From Paenibacillus oryzae (lineage in GTDB: Bacteria > Bacillota > Bacilli > Paenibacillales > Paenibacillaceae): a DNA stretch of 64,000 nucleotides. How positions within the stretch are numbered: the stretch's first letter is position 1; every line of letters begins with the position of its first letter. The position numbers and the translations under genes are program-made. Shown here in pieces: positions 51,745 to 58,703 of the stretch. The stretch spans positions 117,662 through 181,661 of the forward strand of contig NZ_LYPA01000043.1 in the NCBI RefSeq assembly GCF_001675045.1, written 5' to 3'. Under the pieces are notes generated by a model. The model had not been told where the DNA came from and made no database searches. It saw nothing but the letters and a program-made list of their open reading frames with translations.

Positions 51745-51784
51745 GGCATTTCCGGCACAAGGGGGTCGGGGTTGCCTTTTTTTG
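51745..51784 (+). terminator. Hairpin forming the riboswitch expression platform
   Basis: GGCATTTCC (51745-51753) can pair with GGGGTTGCC (51768-51776) using two G-T pairs and one mismatch, followed by seven T residues. The position between aptamer and btuF suits transcription attenuation. The competing antiterminator was not worked out. Confidence 0.6.
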
Positions 51785-51821
51785 CGTTGGAAATAAATAG
51801 ACATAGGAGTGGATGATTACA

Positions 51822-52826
51822 ATGAAATGGTTGAACAGATTGAACATGAAATCGGCAATGGCGGTGATGCTGGTTCTGATGCTGGCATTGATCGCAGCAT
51901 GCGGAGGCAAAGCGGAGGTTAGCCCATCGCCTAGCCCGTCAAGTGCAGTAGAGCAAACAGCAAGTGCAGAGCCAACAGCAACGCCGGAAGCGCCGGCCGC
52001 AGCCCAAACGGAATATCCGCTGACGATAACGGACGAGACGGGAACGGAGCTGACGTTTGAAAAAGCGCCTGGCGCAGTCGTTACTCTGGTGCCGAGCGAG
52101 ACAGAAACGATTTTTGCCATTGGCGGCGGCTCAACGGTTGTTGGCGTGGACCAGTGGAGCAACTATCCGGAGGAAGCCAATTCCATTGCCAAAATCGGCG
52201 ATATGAAAACAAACATTGAAGCAGTTGCCGCGCTTAATCCAGAGCTGATTCTGGCCAATTCCAGCATGAACGGCGATGCGATTACTCAGCTTCGCGAGCT
52301 GGGGTATGCGGTTTATGCCACTAACCCTAAAACGTATGACGCAGTGGTTGCCAAGGTGGAAGAGCTGGGCAAAATCATGAACCTGCAGGAAAAAGCAGGC
52401 GAAGTTGCAAAACATATGACTGATGTCAAGCAGCAAGTGACGGATGCAGTAAAGGGCGCGGAGGCCAAAAAGGTATTTCTTGAATTTTCGCCAGGCTACA
52501 CCGTTGGTTCGGGCGAGTTCCTGGATGAGCTGATTACCCTTGCCGGAGGCGTTAACATCGCATCCTCCGTTGCCGGCTGGCATGAAGTGAATGCTGAGGA
52601 AGTCATTACGCAAAATCCGGAAATTATCATTTACCCTGATTTCGGCGAAGAAAAAAGCTCCATTCTGACGGCGATCGAAAGCCGTCCGGGCTGGGAAACC
52701 ATTGATGCTGTCAAAAACAAAAACATGCATATGGTGACGAATGATCCGCTTGTGCGCGTAGGCCCTCGTTTGGCTGACGGCTTGCTGGAAGTAGCCAAGG
52801 TCATTCATCCCGATCTTGTGAAGTAA
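51822..52826 (+). CDS. btuF: Cobalamin/cobinamide ABC transporter binding lipoprotein
   Basis: About 334 residues. Lipoprotein signal peptide with lipobox Ile-Ala-Ala-Cys near residue 27, then a long Ser/Pro/Glu/Ala-rich linker. The helical-backbone metal-receptor domain shows VVTLVPSETETIFAIGGGSTVVGVDQWSNYPEEA, NPELILANSS and the C-terminal VGPRLADGLLEVAKVIHP. The family covers both siderophore and vitamin B12 receptors; the riboswitch and cobalamin genes decide for corrinoids. ATG at 51822 is preferred to ATG at 51813, which is only 3 bases from AGGAG. It is first in the operon. Confidence 0.92.
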   Translation: MKWLNRLNMKSAMAVMLVLMLALIAACGGKAEVSPSPSPSSAVEQTASAEPTATPEAPAAAQTEYPLTITDETGTELTFEKAPGAVVTLVPSETETIFAIGGGSTVVGVDQWSNYPEEANSIAKIGDMKTNIEAVAALNPELILANSSMNGDAITQLRELGYAVYATNPKTYDAVVAKVEELGKIMNLQEKAGEVAKHMTDVKQQVTDAVKGAEAKKVFLEFSPGYTVGSGEFLDELITLAGGVNIASSVAGWHEVNAEEVITQNPEIIIYPDFGEEKSSILTAIESRPGWETIDAVKNKNMHMVTNDPLVRVGPRLADGLLEVAKVIHPDLVK

Positions 52827-52827
52827 G

Positions 52828-53868
52828 ATGAAACTTAAAGTGATAGGCTATGGAGGAGCAGCTATGCTCCTTCTTGCTGTTTCAATAGTAGCTAGCCTGT
52901 CGATCGGCTCGGCGGGCATTTCCTTCGCCGATGTATGGGGCATTCTGCTTCACCAGCTGCCTTGGCTATCCGATCAGGGTCATGGCTGGAGCCAGGGCGA
53001 GGTGGCGGTTGTTACGCAGGTCCGGTTGTCCAGAGTGCTGCTGGCGGTGCTGGTAGGCGCTTGCCTCGCGCTTGCTGGAGCCGGCTTTCAGGGCGTGCTG
53101 CGCAATCCTCTCGCTGATCCCTATACACTTGGCGTCGCCTCCGGCAGCTCTGTCGGGGCGGCTTTTATTATTTTATTCGGCCTGCAATTTGCAATTGGCA
53201 TCTGGACGATTCCGTTGGTTGCCTTCCTGACAGGCATTACTGCGCTGCTGGCGGTTATTGCGTTATCGCGCTCCAGGGGCGTTATGGGCATTGAAACGCT
53301 TATTTTATCAGGCGTCATTATACAAGCCTTTCTTGGCGCGTTTGTTTCGTTGATGGTGTCGATGTCGCAAGGCGTTATTAATCAGATTTTGTTCTGGATT
53401 ATGGGCTCGCTTGCGCTTCGCAGCTGGAGCCATGTATATATGGTGCTGCCGTTTCTTGCAATTGGTCTTCCCGTGTTGTTTTTTTACAGCCAGTCGCTTA
53501 ATTTGCTGGTGCTTGGCGAGCGTCATGCAGCTAATCTCGGCGTCCGGGTGGAGAAAACAAAGCTGGTGGTGCTCATTTTTTCCACTCTCCTGACAGCGGC
53601 GGCCGTTTCTGTATCCGGCGTTATCGGGTTTGTTGGTCTTGTTATCCCGCATTTGATTCGGCTGCTGCTGGGACCGGATTACCGATTGCTGATTCCTTTG
53701 TCGGCTATCGGGGGCGGTATTTTTATGCTGTGGGCGGATACGCTTGCGCGTACGGCCTTGTCTCCGAAGGAGCTGCCGCTCGGCGTTATTACCGCTCTTG
53801 TTGGCGCACCAGTATTTGCATGGATGCTGAACCGCCGCATGAGAGGGGAGAGGGGGGACGGTCAGTGA
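52828..53868 (+). CDS. btuC: Cobalamin ABC transporter permease
   Basis: A 346-residue FecCD/BtuC-type permease with about ten membrane helices. Recognisable blocks are RLSRVLLAVLVGACLALAGAGFQGVLRNPLADPYTLGVASGSS, GVIGFVGLVIPHLIRLLLGPDYR and LSPKELPLGVITALVGAPVFAWML. It begins one base after the btuF stop codon and overlaps btuD by 4 bases (GTGA). As a homodimer it would form the corrinoid channel. Confidence 0.95.
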   Translation: MKLKVIGYGGAAMLLLAVSIVASLSIGSAGISFADVWGILLHQLPWLSDQGHGWSQGEVAVVTQVRLSRVLLAVLVGACLALAGAGFQGVLRNPLADPYTLGVASGSSVGAAFIILFGLQFAIGIWTIPLVAFLTGITALLAVIALSRSRGVMGIETLILSGVIIQAFLGAFVSLMVSMSQGVINQILFWIMGSLALRSWSHVYMVLPFLAIGLPVLFFYSQSLNLLVLGERHAANLGVRVEKTKLVVLIFSTLLTAAAVSVSGVIGFVGLVIPHLIRLLLGPDYRLLIPLSAIGGGIFMLWADTLARTALSPKELPLGVITALVGAPVFAWMLNRRMRGERGDGQ

Positions 53869-54644
53869 GTATAGAGCTTGTTAAAGTTAGCCAGCAGATA
53901 CAGGGCAATGAGGTATTAAGCGGAATTAATCTATCTTTTCAACGGGGCGGCTTTTATGGCATTATTGGTCCAAACGGCGTTGGCAAGTCCACCTTGCTTC
54001 AGCTGCTGGCGGGCACAGCACAACCCGTCAGCGGATCGGTGATGCTAAATGGCGGCGAGATGAGTGAAATCCCTCGCAAGCATTTGGCCCGTAAGCTTGC
54101 TGTGCTTCAGCAGGGAGGTCTTCCTCCCGCTGGTTTTACGGTGAGGGAAGTGGTTGGCATGGGCCGTTTTCCCTACCAGAGCTGGCTGGGGGGCGAGGAG
54201 GATGATCCTTCCTCCATCATCGACGAAGCGCTTGAAGCAATGGGGCTGTCTGGACTGCAGCAGAGACGGCTGGTTCAATTAAGCGGCGGTGAACGCCAGC
54301 GGGTTGCGCTGGCAAAGCTGATGGTGCAGCAGCCGAGCATTCTTTTGCTGGATGAACCTACGACCTATCTGGATATTGGCTATCAGATTGCGCTGCTGGA
54401 TATCGTCAAAAGCTGGCAGCGGCAAAAAAATCTGCTCGTTATAGCCGTTCTGCACGACCTTAATCTGGCGGCCCTTTATTGTGACGAATTGATTGCCTTG
54501 CATGACGGCAAGGTTGCATCGAAGGGGGAGCCGGCTGAAGTATTAACGGAGCAATTGATCAGGGAGCTGTATGGCACCGGAGCGCTCATTGTCAGTCACC
54601 CGCTCACCGGAGCGCCGCAAATTATGCTGCAGCCAGGGTTATAA
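53865..54644 (+). CDS. btuD: Cobalamin ABC transporter ATPase
   Basis: About 259 residues. GTG at 53865 overlaps the btuC stop and is preceded by GGGGAGAGGGGGG; the open frame further left is within btuC. Walker A is GPNGVGKSTLL, signature LSGGERQRVALAKLM, Walker B ILLLDEPTTYLDI, and the switch His is in VLHDLNLAALYCDE. It powers the importer with btuF and btuC. Confidence 0.95.
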   Translation: MSIELVKVSQQIQGNEVLSGINLSFQRGGFYGIIGPNGVGKSTLLQLLAGTAQPVSGSVMLNGGEMSEIPRKHLARKLAVLQQGGLPPAGFTVREVVGMGRFPYQSWLGGEEDDPSSIIDEALEAMGLSGLQQRRLVQLSGGERQRVALAKLMVQQPSILLLDEPTTYLDIGYQIALLDIVKSWQRQKNLLVIAVLHDLNLAALYCDELIALHDGKVASKGEPAEVLTEQLIRELYGTGALIVSHPLTGAPQIMLQPGL

Positions 54645-54664
54645 TGGATATGGAGGCGTGAGTA

Positions 54665-55756
54665 ATGGAGGATAAAAGAATGGATGAGCCGCTGCTTAGG
54701 AGAGAAAATCTGCTTGCGGCAATAAAGGCAATTCCTTCCTTTGACGAAGCTGCCGCTGCTAGAGCCAGGCTGCATTCCGACAGGTTGACCAAGCCGCCGG
54801 GAAGCCTGGGCAAGCTGGAGGAAATGGCGGCGCAGCTGGCAGGAATGACGGGAGAGCTATGGCCTGATTTGTCGCGCCGGGCCGTTGTTGTAATGGCTGG
54901 AGATCATGGCGTTTGCGAGGAAGGAATCAGCGCGTTCCCGCAGGGGGTCACCCTGCAAATGGTGCTGAACTTCCTGAATGGAGGCGCTGCGGTTAATGTG
55001 TTGGCTCGGGCGGCCGGCGCAGAGGTGGTGTGCGTGGACGTAGGAGTCGCCTCGCCTTTAGCGCATGCCGGGCTGGTGAGCCGCAAGGCGGTTTGGGGTA
55101 CGGCGAATATGACAAAAGGCCCCGCTATGAGTCTGGCTGAAACGTTGTCTGCTTTGCTGACTGGTGTGGAAACGGCGCACGAGCTTGCCAATAAAGGCGT
55201 TGCCTTGTTTGCTACAGGAGAAATGGGAATTGGAAACACGACGGCAAGCGCGGCTATTGTTTCGGCTTTGACGGGCCTTTCGCCAGAAGATACGGTGGGC
55301 AGGGGAACCGGAATTTCGGATGAAGGCTTGTTGCGCAAGCGTACCGTTGTCGAGAAAGCGCTGGAAGTTAACAGCCCTGACCGCAACGATCCGCTCGATG
55401 TGCTCAGCAAGGTAGGAGGAGCGGAAATCGCCGGCTTGACGGGCGTTATAATTGGCGCGGCATCAAGGCGCTGTCCGATTGTTATCGACGGATACATTTC
55501 CACTGCCGCGGCATTAGTTGCCGCTCGCCTCGCGCCGGCGTGCATGCCTTACATGATTGGCTCCCATGTTTCGCAGGAGCATGGACATCCCGCCTTGCTG
55601 CGTGAATTAGGGCTAAGCCCGCTATTAACGCTGGATATGCGCTTGGGAGAAGGAACGGGCGCGGTGCTATGCTTCCATCTGCTGGATGCGGCGCTGGCAT
55701 TGATGGGACAAATGGCGACCTTTGACAGTGCAGGCGTATCGGGCGGCAAAGAGTAA
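54665..55756 (+). CDS. cobT: Nicotinate-nucleotide-dimethylbenzimidazole phosphoribosyltransferase
   Basis: A 363-residue enzyme that makes alpha-ribazole phosphate, the lower-ligand precursor of cobalamin. Conserved segments are RLTKPPGSLGKLEEMAAQLAGM, VVMAGDHGVCEEGISAFPQGVTLQMV, GEMGIGNTTASAAI and, at the C-terminus, the catalytic-base region DMRLGEGTGAVL. It follows btuD by about 20 bases in the riboswitch-controlled operon. A 409-base gap with palindromes separates it from cobU, so the later genes may have their own promoter. Confidence 0.95.
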   Translation: MEDKRMDEPLLRRENLLAAIKAIPSFDEAAAARARLHSDRLTKPPGSLGKLEEMAAQLAGMTGELWPDLSRRAVVVMAGDHGVCEEGISAFPQGVTLQMVLNFLNGGAAVNVLARAAGAEVVCVDVGVASPLAHAGLVSRKAVWGTANMTKGPAMSLAETLSALLTGVETAHELANKGVALFATGEMGIGNTTASAAIVSALTGLSPEDTVGRGTGISDEGLLRKRTVVEKALEVNSPDRNDPLDVLSKVGGAEIAGLTGVIIGAASRRCPIVIDGYISTAAALVAARLAPACMPYMIGSHVSQEHGHPALLRELGLSPLLTLDMRLGEGTGAVLCFHLLDAALALMGQMATFDSAGVSGGKE

Positions 55757-55902
55757 CGAGCGTATAGTAAGAAATATGTCGTAAGAATAAGCTGTATAAA
55801 TGAGTTGTACGTGTAAGCTGTTGAATGAATTGTTTGTATGAGTTGCAGCGCGTAAGGTTGAAGAAATGAAATGGATGGTGGTGGCGGCTTCATTTCTGCG
55901 GC

Positions 55903-56079
55903 GGACATTTATGTCCTTTAGGAGCTATTTTTGGCGCGAATTTAGTTTGTAATGGACATTAACGTCCGTCACTCCTCAATATTCAGCTCGCATACGTCAT
56001 TTTGGAGTTCTAAAGGACGCGAGTGACCGTTGTACAAGGAAAATCTATGTTTTTCAGACTTTAACGGTCATAAATGACC
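55903..56079. repeat. Degenerate palindromes in the cobT-cobU gap
   Basis: Three 14-base near-palindromes lie in this gap: GGACATTTATGTCC (55903-55916), GGACATTAACGTCC (55954-55967) and GGTCATAAATGACC (56066-56079), 51 and 112 bases apart. The spacing resembles that of the 52-bp array but the sequences differ. The rest of 55757-56150 shows no gene; no clear terminator was found after cobT. Confidence 0.55.
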
Positions 56080-56165
56080 GATATAGAGCAGATCAGTCAC
56101 TTAGTGCAGATTAGTCACCTATTTATTTTTTGGATCAAGCTTTACCTTACGGAGGTGCGGAAGCA

Positions 56166-56900
56166 TTGGCGGTGTTAATAACCGGGGGAGCGCGCAGCGG
56201 CAAAAGCCGCTTTGCCGAAAAATACGCGGCTCATATCGGCAGCAGAGGTATTTACATAGCAACGTGCCAGCCCTATGACGAAGAAATGAAGGAACGAATT
56301 GGCCGTCATCAGGTTCAGCGCGAGGAGGAAGGTTTTTCCTGGAAGACCATTGAGGAGCCGCTGCAGGTAAGCCGGCTGCTGGACGAGCTTTCCGATCAAT
56401 TGGCAAACGAGGTCAAGGAGCTTCTGGCGCGACAGGAAAAGCCGCCGGTTGTGCTGCTGGATTGCTTGACGCTGTGGCTAACCAACCACATGCTGCTTCT
56501 GGAGGATGGAATTGAGGCAAACCTTGATTCCGGCGTTCAGCAATTTGAGAATCAGCGGATTGAAAACCAGCCTGTCTTCAAAACTGATGGGAAACTGCAT
56601 ACTCATCCCAAAACCAGTCATCCCCAAACGGAGAAGCCTACAAAGGGAGAGGGACGCCGCTTGCAGGAGGAAATGGAGAAGCTGGAGCAAGCCGTCAAGC
56701 GATATCCTTTTCCGTTAGTAATCGTAACAAACGAGGTCGGGGATGGCATTGTGCCTGCATATGCCCTTGGCAGAGCGTTTCGCGACGAGGCGGGCCGCCT
56801 GAATCAAGCTGTTGCTGCATCAAGCAGCCGTTTTTTTCTAGTGACGGCGGGCATACCGGTTGACCTGAAGGCCCTTGCCTTCAAGCCGGAGGATTTCTGA
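56166..56900 (+). CDS. cobU: Adenosylcobinamide kinase / guanylyltransferase
   Basis: About 244 residues. TTG at 56166 is chosen because GGAGGTG at 56151-56157 lies 8 bases upstream; the upstream ATG at 56130 has none. CobU phosphorylates adenosylcobinamide and transfers GMP to it. The P-loop is TGGARSGKSRFAE at the N-terminus, then PVVLLDCLTLWLTNHM, and VTNEVGDGIVPAYALGRAFRDEAGRLNQ near the C-terminus. Between about residues 115 and 170 there is a charged, low-complexity insert with His, Pro and Gln that the roughly 180-190 residue family norm lacks. It overlaps cbiB by one base. Confidence 0.92.
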   Translation: MAVLITGGARSGKSRFAEKYAAHIGSRGIYIATCQPYDEEMKERIGRHQVQREEEGFSWKTIEEPLQVSRLLDELSDQLANEVKELLARQEKPPVVLLDCLTLWLTNHMLLLEDGIEANLDSGVQQFENQRIENQPVFKTDGKLHTHPKTSHPQTEKPTKGEGRRLQEEMEKLEQAVKRYPFPLVIVTNEVGDGIVPAYALGRAFRDEAGRLNQAVAASSSRFFLVTAGIPVDLKALAFKPEDF

Positions 56901-57880
56901 TGCTGCTTTATTCCTATCAGGAGCTGCTGCTTATTGCGGCGGCGGCCATCCTTATTGATTGGATTGTGGGCGATCCCAAATGGCCGACTCATCCCGTTAT
57001 CTGGATGGGACGGTTCATCTCCGCCATGGAACGTTTGCTGGACCGAGAGCGTTATCAGGACAAGCCCGTTGCGGGCAGGCTTAGGGGAGCTTTGCTGGCT
57101 CTGACTACCATTAGTTTATCATTTGGGAGCATGTGGGTCATCGTATGGGCTGCGGACTGGCTTCATCCATGGGCCGGTTATGGCGTATCCGCCTGGTTTG
57201 TCTCTACAACGATTGCTGTAAAAGGCTTGAAGCAAGCCGCCATGCAAGTTTATCGGCCTTTAATTCGAGGTGATATGGCGGAAGCGCGCAAATATGCCGG
57301 TTATATTGTCGGGCGCGATACAACACAGCTTGGCGAAGGTGAAACATCGCGCGCTGCGGTGGAGACCGTTGCTGAAAATACGGTGGATGCGTTTGTTGCT
57401 CCTGTTTTTTTTGCCTTATTGGGCGGAGCTCCTCTTGCCATAGCTTATCGGGCAACAAATACACTGGATTCCATGGTTGGTTACCGGAATGAAAAATATC
57501 GTTATTTTGGCTGGTTTTCCGCCAGAACCGACGATGTGCTGAACTGGATTCCGGCAAGGCTTTGCGGCGTGCTGCTTGCCCTTGCCGCTCTGCTGCTTCC
57601 GGGCATGAAAAGCGGCAAGGCCGTTCACGCTATGTTTCGTTTTGCGGGGGGCCATCCCAGTCCCAATAGCGGAATCCCGGAATCGGCGGTGGCAGGGGCC
57701 GTCGGCATTCAGCTAGGCGGCACTAATACATATGGCGGAATCACCAGCAACCGCGCTGTTATGGGCTGGGCTACCCGCTCCATTAAACCGAAAGATATAC
57801 TCTCTACCGTTTCCTTATTGTATATGGTTAGCGCATTGGTATGGATAGGGGTGATTGTTTTATGGCTTTGTCTGGTTTGA
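56900..57880 (+). CDS. cbiB: Adenosylcobinamide-phosphate synthase
   Basis: A 326-residue membrane enzyme that joins aminopropanol (phosphate) to adenosylcobyric acid. It has about five membrane helices and the family signatures DWIVGDPKWPTHPVIWMGR near the N-terminus, GRDTTQLGEGETSRAAVETVAENTVDAF and AYRATNTLDSMVGYRNEKYRYFGWFSARTDD. Its start overlaps the cobU stop (TGATG), and its end overlaps cobS by 19 bases. Confidence 0.95.
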   Translation: MLLYSYQELLLIAAAAILIDWIVGDPKWPTHPVIWMGRFISAMERLLDRERYQDKPVAGRLRGALLALTTISLSFGSMWVIVWAADWLHPWAGYGVSAWFVSTTIAVKGLKQAAMQVYRPLIRGDMAEARKYAGYIVGRDTTQLGEGETSRAAVETVAENTVDAFVAPVFFALLGGAPLAIAYRATNTLDSMVGYRNEKYRYFGWFSARTDDVLNWIPARLCGVLLALAALLLPGMKSGKAVHAMFRFAGGHPSPNSGIPESAVAGAVGIQLGGTNTYGGITSNRAVMGWATRSIKPKDILSTVSLLYMVSALVWIGVIVLWLCLV

Positions 57881-58686
57881 AAAGGCATGCCCAAGCTATT
57901 GCGGCGGCCTTTCAATTTTTAACCCGAATTCCGGTTCCCGTCTCCGTTCCGTTCGAGCGTCACGTATTGTCTTTGGCCTCAGTCTATTTTCCGTTGGCGG
58001 GTACCGCTATTGGCTTGTTAGCGGCGGCCTGGTCCTGGCTGCTGGCGCAGCTGCTTCCTGCAGGACCGGCGGCGGTATTAAGTCTTGCGGGATGGCTTGC
58101 GCTTAGCGGCGGCCTTCATATGGACGGATGGATGGATACGGCGGACGGCGTGCTTAGCCATAGGTCCAGAGAAAAAATGCTTGAAATTATGAAGGACAGC
58201 CGCGTAGGCGCAATGGGCGTTTTGGCCGCTGTCCTTCTTCTGTTTTTGAAAATAACTATTCTGATGGAGCTGTTTACCTACAGCAATCTGTCGGTAAATA
58301 GCGGCAGCTCGGCGCTAATTGCTGCGGTTTTGCTGTCTTCCCTTTGGAGCCGGACATGGATGACTGTTGCAATGGCTTGCTGGCGTCCGGCTACCCCTGA
58401 CAGCGGACTTGGACGATTATTTAGCGGCGTTAATTATAGGGGTGCGGTGCCGGCAGTTATATTGGCGGTTTTCTTATCATTAATAGCATTAATGATTATT
58501 GGCATTAACTTAAAAGAAGCTCTTATACTAATAGCTCTATGCGTGTTTGCGGCATTTATTGTTGGCGGCGTCATGGGGATTTGGCTTAACCGAAAGCTTG
58601 GAGGTTTGACAGGCGATACGTACGGAGCCATGAATGAAGCAGTGGAAGCCGCCGTGCTGCTGGCGATCCTGCTATTGCTACTTTAA
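57862..58686 (+). CDS. cobS: Adenosylcobinamide-GDP ribazoletransferase (cobalamin synthase)
   Basis: About 274 residues, integral membrane. ATG at 57862 with AGGGGTG upstream is used. The signature is GGLHMDGWMDTADGVLSHRSREKMLEIMKDSRVGAMG near residues 83-119, the acidic metal-binding segment, and the remainder is hydrophobic helices. It joins alpha-ribazole to adenosylcobinamide-GDP, completing the nucleotide loop. It lies within a run of overlapping genes. Confidence 0.94.
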   Translation: MALSGLKRHAQAIAAAFQFLTRIPVPVSVPFERHVLSLASVYFPLAGTAIGLLAAAWSWLLAQLLPAGPAAVLSLAGWLALSGGLHMDGWMDTADGVLSHRSREKMLEIMKDSRVGAMGVLAAVLLLFLKITILMELFTYSNLSVNSGSSALIAAVLLSSLWSRTWMTVAMACWRPATPDSGLGRLFSGVNYRGAVPAVILAVFLSLIALMIIGINLKEALILIALCVFAAFIVGGVMGIWLNRKLGGLTGDTYGAMNEAVEAAVLLAILLLLL

Positions 58687-58703
58687 GAAAGCGGTGATAA
58701 AAC

